Below, one piece after another: positions 54,140-63,289 of a stretch of DNA of 64,000 nucleotides. Below the pieces are notes generated by a model. It worked only from the letters and a program-made list of their open reading frames with translations. It was not told where the DNA came from and made no database searches. The translations under genes and the position numbers were made by a program. Each line of letters starts with the position of its first letter. The stretch's first letter is position 1. The stretch spans positions 186,001 through 250,000 of the forward strand of contig JASJDC010000003.1 in the NCBI GenBank assembly GCA_030065235.1. The letters run 5' to 3'. Origin of the DNA: Alphaproteobacteria bacterium (GTDB lineage: Bacteria > Pseudomonadota > Alphaproteobacteria > UBA8366 > Aestuariispiraceae).

Positions 54140-54895
54140 CTAGCGGTCGACGAAATCCGCCTCCCATTGCGGCGGGTCTCCAGGCCGATCCTCGATCGTG
54201 GCGAAGCGGTCGCCGACACGTGTGAAGCGGGGGATAGGCCGATCCTTGGGCTGATGCGGCGTCGGCGCGCCGGGGTTCTGACCGGCGGCCCAGATCGCGA
54301 CAGCGCGCGACAGGACGAAGCGGGTGACATGGGCCATCGGAAAAGTCGCCGCCGCCATATCGGCGCGGACCCAGCCGACCTCCTCTAGCTCGCCGGTCGA
54401 GACCGGGTCGCCGCGCAGGTCCGCGCCGTCGGCGAGGAAGAACCGGCTGTCAAAGCGAATCGGACTGCTTGGCGGAGTCGTGGCGCGGGCGAAGAAGTCC
54501 AGCCTCTCCGCCAGAGGCCGCAGGCCTTGAGCCTCAAAGGCCGCGTGCGCCGGCGTCGCCTGGCGGCGCGATCGCGCGGGCGCGCCCGGCGCGCCATAGA
54601 AAGCCCCTGTCTCCTCCCAAGTCTCGCGGATGGCGGCCCAGACCAGGGCGCCGCGGCGGTCCGGCGGCGCGTGTCGCGCCAGCGATCGCGCCGTCTCTGG
54701 ATCAAGCCTCAGGTCAGCGCCGTCTTCAGCATCCGCAGGCTCCACCGCGCCGCTGGGAAAGACCCAAAATCCGGGCATGAATTTCATGTCCGCGTGCCGG
54801 CGGCCCATCAGCACCTGTGGCGATTCCGGCGGCCCTTGGCATAGGATCAGACTGGCCGCGTCCTTCGGTTCGGCGGCGGTTTCGGTGCGCGGCAA
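54140..54895 (-). CDS. Nudix hydrolase
   Basis: 251 residues from TTG 54895, three bases after the S41 protease gene. A Nudix box is split by an insertion: GAVEPAD precedes it and AAIRETWEETGAFYG carries the REXXEE core. An N-terminal substrate region with LMGRRHADMKFMPGFWVFPSG is similar to NUDT19/RPP-type enzymes that act on CoA esters. The precise substrate is unknown. The start codon is a weak point. Confidence 0.85.
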   Translation of the reverse strand: MPRTETAAEPKDAASLILCQGPPESPQVLMGRRHADMKFMPGFWVFPSGAVEPADAEDGADLRLDPETARSLARHAPPDRRGALVWAAIRETWEETGAFYGAPGAPARSRRQATPAHAAFEAQGLRPLAERLDFFARATTPPSSPIRFDSRFFLADGADLRGDPVSTGELEEVGWVRADMAAATFPMAHVTRFVLSRAVAIWAAGQNPGAPTPHQPKDRPIPRFTRVGDRFATIEDRPGDPPQWEADFVDR

Positions 54896-54898
54896 GAT

Positions 54899-56476
54899 CT
54901 ACAAGGCCGGCGGAGAAGAGAGGGCGATCGCCGTCTCATAGAGAGACGGATCGGCCAGGATGCGGGCGGCCACTTCCTCATCGATCCCGGCGTCATAGCC
55001 GTTCGGCCGCCACGGGCAGAGAGTGGCCGCGTGTTCGCTCGCCGCTGCGTCGTTCGGGCCGATGCGCCGGCGCAGCGCCAGATTGTGCAGCGTCGTAGCG
55101 GGGTCCTCGATCAGCACATGCTCGATCAAAGCGTCGATATCGACCGTCGCTTGGGTGCAGACCGTGGGCATCACCCCGGCGGACTGAAGCGCGTACCCGC
55201 TGGGCGCCAGAAGCCGAGCCCAGGTCAGGATCAGTTCGCCGTCATTGGGCAGGCCCAGCACCGTCTGAACGCTGCCCTTGCCAAAGGTTGAGGCGCCGAT
55301 CACCACCGCCCGTCCTCGGTCCTGCAACGCCGCCGCCAGGACTTCCGCCGCCGAGGCGGTCGCGCCGTCCACTAACACGGCCAGCGGCAGTCCGACGCTG
55401 ATATCTCCGGGCTGGGCCGAAAACTCCTGAAAGCTGCGCGGATTGCGGCCGTCGGTGGAGGAGACCTCGCCGTCATCCAGGAAAAGATCGGCGACATCCA
55501 CAGCCCGGTCCAACAGGCCGCCCGGATTGCCGCGCAGATCCAGGATCAGGCCGGTCGGCCGCTCTAGGCCGCGTTCCTGCGCCTGGGTCATCGCCTGGCT
55601 GACAGCCTCGGCGACGCGCAGCGCGGTGCGGTCGTTGAAAGCAGTGATCCGAATCAAGGCGGCGTCACCGCGCGGCGCGTAGAACACCGTGTCGGGAATG
55701 ATCTTCGTGCGGCCGACCGTCACGACAATCGGTTCCGGCAGTCCGTCGCGGCGCAGCGACAGGACGACGGGCTTGTCGACCGGCCCGCGCAACATGCGGA
55801 TCACGCGCCGCAGCGTCGCGCCGGCGACCTGCTTTCCATCGATTCCGACGATCAGATCGTTGGTGTGGACGCCTGCGGCCTGGGCCGGCTTGTCTTGTTC
55901 GACGCCGATGACCCGCGCGCCTTCGGGATGTTCGGCGACTGTCACGCCGATCCCGCCGAACCCTTCTCGAGACTCCCGGTTGGCGCGCGCGTCGTCAGCG
56001 CCGGCGTAGCGCGAATAGCGGTCCAGCAAGCCGGTCATGGCCCCGAAAAGCGTGTCGTAAATCTCCTCTCCGTCAGCCTGACGGAAGGCGTCGTTGCGGT
56101 TCCGCAGTTGGTCTAACAAGTCCGACGCGCTCCCAGCCCAGCCCGCCGGGTCTCGGGTTTTCGGCATTGGCGCGGCGGCGATTTCGACATCGTTGACCGA
56201 GAGGCGCAGAACGCCCCCCGCCTCCGCATCGAAAGCAAGCGATGGGTCAATCTCGCCGGCCGCCTCCAGCGCCGCCAGGGTCAGCGCCTCAAGGTTCGGT
56301 TTTTCGATAAAATTATCCTCGATGTCGCGCAGCACGGTCGCGAACATCTCGCGCGTCATGGCCTTGAAGGCCGCCGGCTCCTCCGCCGGCGGCGGCGCGG
56401 CGGCGCATCCGGCGACGACGATTGTCGCCGCGCATAGCGGGGTCCGCGCCCATCGGATCATGCGAAACGGAGTCAC
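54899..56476 (-). CDS. S41 family C-terminal processing protease, lipoprotein
   Basis: 525 residues. GTG 56476 has a good GGGAG Shine-Dalgarno; ATG 56461 is an alternative. A lipobox VVAGC lies near the N-terminus. A PDZ domain (GFGGIGVTVAEHPEGARV and DLIVGIDGKQVAGAT) precedes the protease core. The catalytic serine is in DGATASAAEVLAAAL and lysine in STFGKGSVQTV. It is a periplasmic processing enzyme lying between rnr and the Nudix gene. Confidence 0.9.
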   Translation of the reverse strand: MTPFRMIRWARTPLCAATIVVAGCAAAPPPAEEPAAFKAMTREMFATVLRDIEDNFIEKPNLEALTLAALEAAGEIDPSLAFDAEAGGVLRLSVNDVEIAAAPMPKTRDPAGWAGSASDLLDQLRNRNDAFRQADGEEIYDTLFGAMTGLLDRYSRYAGADDARANRESREGFGGIGVTVAEHPEGARVIGVEQDKPAQAAGVHTNDLIVGIDGKQVAGATLRRVIRMLRGPVDKPVVLSLRRDGLPEPIVVTVGRTKIIPDTVFYAPRGDAALIRITAFNDRTALRVAEAVSQAMTQAQERGLERPTGLILDLRGNPGGLLDRAVDVADLFLDDGEVSSTDGRNPRSFQEFSAQPGDISVGLPLAVLVDGATASAAEVLAAALQDRGRAVVIGASTFGKGSVQTVLGLPNDGELILTWARLLAPSGYALQSAGVMPTVCTQATVDIDALIEHVLIEDPATTLHNLALRRRIGPNDAAASEHAATLCPWRPNGYDAGIDEEVAARILADPSLYETAIALSSPPAL

Positions 56477-56517
56477 ATTCAGGCTCCCATTGGGTTCGCT
56501 GGCGCCGGCGGTCGACG

Positions 56518-58809
56518 CTAGCGTCGGCGTATGCGTCCGCCGCCGACCTTCGGGCGTCGCGGCCCTTTTCGCATCCCGCCGCGTCGGCTCGACCGGCCGG
56601 CGTTCTTTGGCGCGGGTCGACCGCCTTCGAGAATTTCAAACGCCATGCCGCCGGTCAACGGATTCGCTTCGACCAGCTTCACGCGGACCCGATCGCCCAA
56701 CGTGAAGGCCTGCCGCGTCTCCTGACCGACGAGACATTGATGCGCCTCGTCATGGTCATAGCGGTCCCAGGGCAGGGTGCTGACCGGCGCCAGCCCGTCA
56801 GCGCCAGTTTCCTCGAGGGTCACGAACAGGCCGAAACGCTGCACACCGGAAATGCGGCCGTCGAACGCGGCCCCCACCCGGTCGCTCAAGAAGGCGGTGA
56901 CATAACGATCCATCGCGTCGCGCTCTGCCGAAATGGCCCGCCGTTCGGTCGCCGATATCAGCTCCGCCGTTTCGTCGAATGCCTCGATCTCGGCCTTGGA
57001 CAGGCCGCCTTCGCCCAGCCGGCAGGCGCCGATCAGCGCGCGATGCACCAGCAGGTCGGAATAGCGGCGGATCGGCGAGGTGAAGTGGCAATAGCGCCGC
57101 AGCGCCAAGCCGAAATGACCCGCGTTTTCCGACCGGTAGCAGGCCTGGGACTGCGCCCGCAGCACGATGTCCGAAACGATCTGGCCCTTGCCGGCCTCGG
57201 CCGCTTGATCGAGCAGGCCGGTCAGCAGCCGCGGCTGGATCACGGCGCCCTTCGCCATCGGCAGGCCCATGGCCTCGAGGCTCTGCCGCAGGGCCTCGAC
57301 CTTGTCCATCGGCGGAGGTTCGTGGATGCGGTACATGATCGGCGGCTGGCCGCCCCGTTGTTTCGCCTCGAGCGCTTCGGCCGCGGCGACGTTGGCCGCG
57401 ATCATGAACTCCTCGATCAGCCGGTGGCTGTCGAGCCGGGGGCGCGGCTTGATGGTCGCCACATGGCCGTCCTCGCCCAGCGTCACCTTGCGTTCCGGCA
57501 GATCGAGTTCGAGCGTGCCGCGTTTCTCCCGCGCCGCCAGAAGAGCCGTGTAGGCCTGATAAAGCGGACGAATGACGGGCTCCAGCAGCGGTTCGGTCGT
57601 CTCATCCGGTTGCCCGTCCTGGGCGTCCTGAACCTGCTCGTAGGTAAGGCGCGCGGCGGACCGCATCAGGCCGCGCGTGAAGCGATGCGCAACTAGATGG
57701 CCGTGTCGGTCGAGGGTCATATGGGCGGCCAGACAGGCGCGGTTCTCGTTCGGCCGCAGCGAGCAGAGATCGTTCGACAGCCGCTCCGGCAACATCGGCA
57801 CGACCCGGTCTGGAAAATAGACCGAATTGCCGCGCAGCCGCGCCGCTTTGTCCAAGGCGCCGTCGGCCTTCACATATTCCGCCACATCGGCGATGGCGAC
57901 GATCAGCCGGAAGCCGCCGGGATTCTTGGGATCGGGATCGCTTTCCGCCCAGACCGCGTCGTCAAAATCGCGCGCGTCGGCCCCATCGATCGTCACCAGG
58001 GGAATGGCGCGCAAATCCTCGCGCGCGCCGAGATTGGGGACCGCGCCGGCCTCGGCTTCGGCCAGGGCCGCTTCCGGAAAGGCGACGGGAATGGCGTTCT
58101 TGTGAATGGCGATCAGGGAGAAGGCGCGCGGATCGTCGGCGCGTCCGATCACCTCGATCGCTTCCGCCTCGCGATCGCCCCGCCGCGTGGGCAGGGGGCG
58201 CGCCAGCACAAGATCGCCTTCGCTGAGATGCTCGGGCGGCCGGACCAGCGTGTAGGTGCGATCCTGCTTGCGGTCGACCGACTGAAGCGCCCAGACCGGT
58301 CCGCCCTTATGCTTGCCGGTCTTGGTGATGGCGCCGAGGACCTTGTCCGGTCCGGACTTCAATATACGGATCGGGAAGGCCTCGTATCGGCCGGCGCCGC
58401 GCCGCTCCAGCCGCGCCAGAACCCGGTCGCCGGGCTTGGCCGGCTCGGACCGGCGTCCGGCCTCGCCCATCACGATTTCCGCTGTGATCTCGGCATGCGG
58501 CCCGGTCGGTTTGGCGAGCAGGGCGCCGTCCTCATCATAGGCGTCGTCGACCTGGATGACCGCGACCTCCGGCAGGGCGCCGGACGGGGCCAATCTCCTT
58601 TTGCGGCCGCGATCGATCAGGCCTTCATCCTCAATCTCGCGCAACAGCGCTTTCAAATCCGCGCGTCGGTCGCCCTTGATCTGGAAGGCGCGGGCGATCT
58701 CGCGTTTGCCGACCGGCGTCGGGCTTTCGCGGATATAGTCCAGCACTTCTTGCTTGCTGGGCATCGGCGCGTCGCGCGCCGAGGTTCTGGGAGAGGGGCG
58801 TTTGGCCAA
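56518..58809 (-). CDS. rnr: Ribonuclease R
   Basis: 763 residues. The N-terminal winged-helix and cold-shock domains lead to the RNB core with DGADARDFDDAVWAES at about 275-290, which holds the catalytic aspartates. A C-terminal S1 domain ends in a basic tail rich in R and K. It degrades structured RNA 3' to 5'. The start is TTG 58809 with GAGGCGG upstream, or ATG 58764. It lies 14 bases after topA. Confidence 0.96.
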   Translation of the reverse strand: MAKRPSPRTSARDAPMPSKQEVLDYIRESPTPVGKREIARAFQIKGDRRADLKALLREIEDEGLIDRGRKRRLAPSGALPEVAVIQVDDAYDEDGALLAKPTGPHAEITAEIVMGEAGRRSEPAKPGDRVLARLERRGAGRYEAFPIRILKSGPDKVLGAITKTGKHKGGPVWALQSVDRKQDRTYTLVRPPEHLSEGDLVLARPLPTRRGDREAEAIEVIGRADDPRAFSLIAIHKNAIPVAFPEAALAEAEAGAVPNLGAREDLRAIPLVTIDGADARDFDDAVWAESDPDPKNPGGFRLIVAIADVAEYVKADGALDKAARLRGNSVYFPDRVVPMLPERLSNDLCSLRPNENRACLAAHMTLDRHGHLVAHRFTRGLMRSAARLTYEQVQDAQDGQPDETTEPLLEPVIRPLYQAYTALLAAREKRGTLELDLPERKVTLGEDGHVATIKPRPRLDSHRLIEEFMIAANVAAAEALEAKQRGGQPPIMYRIHEPPPMDKVEALRQSLEAMGLPMAKGAVIQPRLLTGLLDQAAEAGKGQIVSDIVLRAQSQACYRSENAGHFGLALRRYCHFTSPIRRYSDLLVHRALIGACRLGEGGLSKAEIEAFDETAELISATERRAISAERDAMDRYVTAFLSDRVGAAFDGRISGVQRFGLFVTLEETGADGLAPVSTLPWDRYDHDEAHQCLVGQETRQAFTLGDRVRVKLVEANPLTGGMAFEILEGGRPAPKNAGRSSRRGGMRKGPRRPKVGGGRIRRR

Positions 58810-58823
58810 GGCGTGGGTCCGCC

Positions 58824-61496
58824 TCAGCTTTTCCGCGCGGCTGCTTTCTTCGCGCCCGCCTTCTTCGCCCGACCGGCCTTCGCTTTCTTGGCGCCTGATT
58901 TTTTGGCCCCCGATTTTTTGGCGCCGGCTTTCTTGGCGGGGGCCTTTTTCGCCGCCGCTTTCTTGGCGGCCTTTTCCTCCAACAGCCGCAGCGCCTCGTC
59001 GAGCGTCACCGAGTCCGGATCGACGTCACGCGGGATCGAGGCGTAAAGCGTTCCATGCTTCACGAAGGGACCGAACCGGCCCTTGCCCTGGGTGATCTTC
59101 TTGCCGTCCCTGGGGTGGAGACCCACCTCGCGGCTGGCGCTCGATTTCGCCTTTTCGCCCGCTTGCGCGATGACCTCGACTGCGCGGTTCATGCCGATGG
59201 TCAAGACATCGTCATCGGCGGGAATGTTCACATAGGCCGTCCCATGTCTAAGAAACGGGCCATAGCGTCCGATCCCGGCGACGATCATCTGCTTCGTCTC
59301 TGGATGTTCGCCGATATCGCGGGGCAGGGCCAGCAGACGCAGTGCGATATCCAGATCGATCTCCGCCGGCGACATTTTCTTCAGCAGCGAGACGCGCTTG
59401 GGTTTCGGCGGCGCCTTTTTCCCTTTTTCCTTGGGCAGTTGTTCGCCGATCTGGACATAGAGGCCGTAAGGACCCTTCCGCAGCGTGATCGCCTCGCCGG
59501 TTTCCGGGTCCGCGCCGAGGGGTTTGGGATACTCGGTCTCCGCGTCTTCCGGGCTTTCGCCCAGTTGCCGCGTGTAGCGGCAGTCCGGGTAGTTGGAGCA
59601 AGCGATGAAAGCGCCGTAGCGCCCGAAATTCAGGCTCAATCGGCCGCCGTCGCAAATCGGGCAGACCCGCGCCGCTTCGGTGTCGCCATTCTCATCGGCC
59701 TTGAAGAAATGCGGCCCCAACTCCCGATCGACGGTCTCGCGCACGTCGACCGGGCTCAACTCCATCGTCTTTTCGATGATCCGATGAAAATTCTCCCAGA
59801 AGTCGCGGAGCACTTTCTTATATTCGAGACGTCCGCCGGAGATGTCGTCGAGTTGCTCTTCCAGATCTGCGGTAAACCCGTATTCGAAATAGCGGTCGAA
59901 GAAGCTGGACAGGAAGGCCGTCACCAGCCGGCCGCGATCTTCCGGCACGAAGCGCTTCTTCTCCAACACGACATAGTCGCGGTCCTGCAGCACTTTAAGA
60001 ATGCTCGCATAGGTGGAGGGTCGGCCGATCCCCAGCTCTTCCATCTTTTTCACCAGGCTCGCCTCGGTATAGCGCGGCGGCGGTTGGGTGAAGTGTTGTT
60101 CGGGGTGCAGCGCCTTCAGGATCGACGGCTGGCCTTCCTCCATGTTCGGCAGCCGGCCTTCACTGTCTTCGTCACCAGGACCCGCTGGCTTGTCGTCGAT
60201 ATCCTCGAAATAAAGTTTCAAGAAGCCGTCGAATTTGACCACAGAGCCGTTGGCGCGGAACACCGCGTTGGCGTCGGTCGATTCCAGATCGACCGCGACC
60301 CGGTCGATCACCGCGCTGGCCATCTGCGAGGCCATGGTGCGCCTCCAGACCAATTCATACAGCCGGAATTGGTCCGGCTCCAGCGACCGGCGCAGCGTGT
60401 CGGGCGTTCGTGAGAGATCGGTTGGCCTAACCGCTTCGTGCGCTTCCTGGGCGTTTTTCGCCTTGGTCTTGTAGACGCGCGGCGATGTCGGCAGATAGGC
60501 GTCGCCGAAGACGGCGCCGATCGTGCGCCGGGCGCCGGCGATGGCCTCGCCGCTCAAGACCGTGCTGTCGGTCCGCATATAGGTGATCAGCCCGACGGTC
60601 TCGCCGCCCAGATCGATTCCTTCATACAGCCGTTGCGCGATCCGCATCGTGTGGGTCGCGCCGAAGCCGAGCTTGCGGCTGGCCTCCTGCTGTAGGGTCG
60701 AGGTTGTGAAGGGCGGGGCCGGGTTCCGGTTCTGGGTCTTCCGCTCGACCTTGCGCACCGTATAGGACTGGTTCTCAGCGGCCTGCACGGCCTTGTCCGC
60801 CGCCCCCTTGTCGCCGAGCCCATGCTTGTCGAGTTTCTCGCCAAACAGATGCGTCAGCCGCGCTTTGAAGGCGTCGCCGTCCTGCGTCACCATATCGGCG
60901 TGCAGCGACCAATATTCGCGCGGGATGAAAGCCTCGATCTCGGCCTCGCGTTCGCAAATCAGGCGCAGCGCGACGGATTGCACGCGGCCCGCCGACTTGG
61001 CGCCCGGCAATTTCCGCCACAACACTGGCGACAGGGTGAAACCGACCAGATAATCCAACGCCCGGCGCGCGAGATAGGCTTCGATCAGTTCGACATTCAG
61101 ATCGCGCGGTTGGGCGATGGCGTCCAGCACCGCCTTCTTCGTGACTTCGTTGAAGACCACGCGTGAGACGTCGAGGCCGTTCAGCGCCTTGCGCCGTTCT
61201 AATTCCTCCTGGACGTGCCAGGATATCGCCTCGCCCTCGCGATCCGGGTCGGTCGCCAGATACAGCTTGTCCGCGCCCTTGATCGCTTTGGCGATCGCGT
61301 CGATCTGTTTCTTGCCGCGCTCGTCGACCTGCCAGCGCATCGAGAAATCGTCATCGGGCAGGACCGAGCCGTCCTTGGGGGGCAAATCCCGGACATGACC
61401 GAAGCTGGCGAGCACGTCGAACGCGCCGCCAAGATACTTGTTGATCGTCTTCGCTTTCGCCGGTGATTCGACTACGACGACGCTTCTTCCCGACAT
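58824..61496 (-). CDS. topA: DNA topoisomerase I
   Basis: 890 residues, relaxing negative supercoils. The TOPRIM domain starts VVVESPAKAKTINKYLG, with DPDREGEAISWHVQEEL at about 83-99. Y306 in GLITYMRTDS is the catalytic tyrosine. One zinc finger is seen (CPICDGGRLSL...CSNYPDC), followed by a repeat-rich C-terminal domain and a lysine/alanine tail. It is the first gene of a leftward unit with rnr. ATG 61496 matches the family. Confidence 0.97.
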   Translation of the reverse strand: MSGRSVVVVESPAKAKTINKYLGGAFDVLASFGHVRDLPPKDGSVLPDDDFSMRWQVDERGKKQIDAIAKAIKGADKLYLATDPDREGEAISWHVQEELERRKALNGLDVSRVVFNEVTKKAVLDAIAQPRDLNVELIEAYLARRALDYLVGFTLSPVLWRKLPGAKSAGRVQSVALRLICEREAEIEAFIPREYWSLHADMVTQDGDAFKARLTHLFGEKLDKHGLGDKGAADKAVQAAENQSYTVRKVERKTQNRNPAPPFTTSTLQQEASRKLGFGATHTMRIAQRLYEGIDLGGETVGLITYMRTDSTVLSGEAIAGARRTIGAVFGDAYLPTSPRVYKTKAKNAQEAHEAVRPTDLSRTPDTLRRSLEPDQFRLYELVWRRTMASQMASAVIDRVAVDLESTDANAVFRANGSVVKFDGFLKLYFEDIDDKPAGPGDEDSEGRLPNMEEGQPSILKALHPEQHFTQPPPRYTEASLVKKMEELGIGRPSTYASILKVLQDRDYVVLEKKRFVPEDRGRLVTAFLSSFFDRYFEYGFTADLEEQLDDISGGRLEYKKVLRDFWENFHRIIEKTMELSPVDVRETVDRELGPHFFKADENGDTEAARVCPICDGGRLSLNFGRYGAFIACSNYPDCRYTRQLGESPEDAETEYPKPLGADPETGEAITLRKGPYGLYVQIGEQLPKEKGKKAPPKPKRVSLLKKMSPAEIDLDIALRLLALPRDIGEHPETKQMIVAGIGRYGPFLRHGTAYVNIPADDDVLTIGMNRAVEVIAQAGEKAKSSASREVGLHPRDGKKITQGKGRFGPFVKHGTLYASIPRDVDPDSVTLDEALRLLEEKAAKKAAAKKAPAKKAGAKKSGAKKSGAKKAKAGRAKKAGAKKAAARKS

Positions 61497-61716
61497 GCCT
61501 TTTCCAATACAGATTCGCCAAACCGTGAAAACCAGGCGCGGCGCACCCTTGGAATTCCGCGATTTCCGCCGTCACGCCGGTCATTTGGAAGGGTCGAGCC
61601 CGCCCGTGCTGATGACGGTTTTCTCCGTCAAACATCGCGACCGGCAGCGCGCGTAACTCGCACAGCGTTTCGCGTTTCGTCAACCGATCTGCTGAAAGAT
61701 GGGAGCCCGGGACGGG

Positions 61717-61736
61717 AAAAAAAGGGCGCGCCCGTC
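61717..61736 (-). terminator. Probable terminator downstream of the DUF2336 gene
   Basis: On the minus strand GGGCGCGCCC (61733-61724) is followed by seven T (61723-61717), the layout of an intrinsic terminator, and larger stems can form with GACGGG and CCCGTC. It lies 34 bases after the DUF2336 stop, so that gene and topA are probably separate units. Confidence 0.5.
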
Positions 61737-61769
61737 TCATTTCGCACCGTTCCGCCGGACGCGACCGGC

Positions 61770-62837
61770 TTAGTGCTTCGTCGCCGTGCTTGACGCCCCA
61801 AGCCAGTTTGAGAAGACCAAACGCGCTCCCGACAAATCCAGAGCCTTGAAGAATGCGTTGACCTTCGCGAGCTCTCCCGATTGCGCCATGTCATCCATGA
61901 CGCGACCGCCCTTGCAGCGCTCTAAAAGGCCGTGAAACTGCTCCAGCGACATGTCGAAAGCGCGGCACGCGAGCGCCATGGATAAGACGCCGTCTCGATT
62001 CACCGCGGCGCGCACCTCTTGTTGTGAGACGCCGGCGAGGATGGCGATCGCGAGCTGAAACCCGGATTCGCCGCCCGATTCCGCCGCCCCGATCAAGCGC
62101 TGCGCGTGACCGCGTCCGCCCTGATCGGCCCATTCGACGCCGCCGCCCTGTTCTTCCTGAATGCGATTGATCGCGACACTGACCGCGTCTTCCAGAACCG
62201 CGCCGTCAATGTCGAAATTCGTTTCAATATGCGCGCGTAGAGCCGCCCCAACCCAGGCGTACATCGTCTTGGCCACCCCCGCGCCAATCCCGTCGCGGTT
62301 CAGGATGGGCTCGCACAGCTCTTCCTCCGAGATCGAGCGGATGACAGATTTCGCCATGCTGTCCGCCGAAAAATTGGCGCCCGGGCTGCGCAGGACCTGG
62401 ATCAGCACCTCGCGATCGCCGGTATCGATTAGAGCGTCGACGACACGGGCCGACAATTCCGGCCGTTTCGTAATCGCCATCTGGTGCCCGCGCCCGTGGC
62501 TGCGGATGACGTCGAGCATAAGCTCATCGCTGATTTGCACCGAACGCACCAGAACCGGGTAGGCGACATTCACGACATCGTTCGCCAGGAAGACCAGCAG
62601 ATCCTCCGGGACGTCGCGCCGGTCCGCCAGATAGTCAGCGATATAGCGGCGAATCTGCACTTCAACCTTGTCGATCAGCTTGCGCAGAATATCGAAGGTC
62701 AGGCGCAGTTCTTCGTCGGTCAGATCGGCGCGCGCATCCAAGCACATTTTGGCGATCGATGCGGCTAGCCCGCCTTTTCCATCGATGGCGCGTCTATGCG
62801 CCAGCTTCAGAAGTTGTTCGAATGACGCCTTGTTCAT
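61770..62837 (-). CDS. DUF2336 family protein
   Basis: 355 residues from ATG 62837, or 363 from GTG 62861. The helix-rich protein has LTDEELRLTFDILRKLIDKVEVQIRRYIADYLADR and FLANDVVNVAYPVLVRS, typical of DUF2336, an alphaproteobacterial family of HEAT-like repeats of unknown function. It lies between dprA and topA, two genes that are usually close, with a 452-base gap on its dprA side. I see no membrane segment. Confidence 0.88.
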   Translation of the reverse strand: MNKASFEQLLKLAHRRAIDGKGGLAASIAKMCLDARADLTDEELRLTFDILRKLIDKVEVQIRRYIADYLADRRDVPEDLLVFLANDVVNVAYPVLVRSVQISDELMLDVIRSHGRGHQMAITKRPELSARVVDALIDTGDREVLIQVLRSPGANFSADSMAKSVIRSISEEELCEPILNRDGIGAGVAKTMYAWVGAALRAHIETNFDIDGAVLEDAVSVAINRIQEEQGGGVEWADQGGRGHAQRLIGAAESGGESGFQLAIAILAGVSQQEVRAAVNRDGVLSMALACRAFDMSLEQFHGLLERCKGGRVMDDMAQSGELAKVNAFFKALDLSGARLVFSNWLGASSTATKH

Positions 62838-63289
62838 CTTAGGCGAACCGACTTTCCGCACATCGTTTCTGACGACTCATTCTGCAGGCGCGTGCGCGAC
62901 GCGCGGTCAACACGGTCCGATTCGGGCCGTCTGGCGTATGGTTCGCCCGGTGATAGCGATACAGAAGCAATTCTCATACCAAGGTCATTCAAAATGATGA
63001 GGCACCTTAGGCGCTTTCGTTGTGCGTCGATAGAGCCTGTTCTGTACGTCTAGGCCAAAACCCAAAACAAACCCTTAACAGAACAAAGGTCTCTCGATCC
63101 GGGCTTTCAAAAGAACGTTGCCCGCCGGTAAACGCTCCGCAGTCTAGAACCAGTCTCATCGTCGGAACCTATGGTGCGGTGCGGAATCCGTCCAGAATTG
63201 ATCGGCGAATTATCGGACGGTTTTTCGCTGAATTTTAGCGGACCGGCAAAGCGCCCCAGCGTATTCTATGCCGGTCTCCGCCTGTCTGG
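62838..63289. other. Long intergenic region
   Basis: 452 bases between the dprA stop and the DUF2336 start. It must contain the DUF2336 promoter. The stretch 62990-63130 is AT-richer than its surroundings. No RNA gene, repeat array or convincing small frame is visible. A plus-strand frame at 63171-63458 runs antisense into dprA and looks accidental. Confidence 0.4.

Noticed and set aside
56422-60413. Three large plus-strand frames opposite rnr and topA
   Set aside because: They mirror the codon structure of rnr and topA in high-GC DNA and show no domain. The minus-strand genes carry all catalytic motifs.
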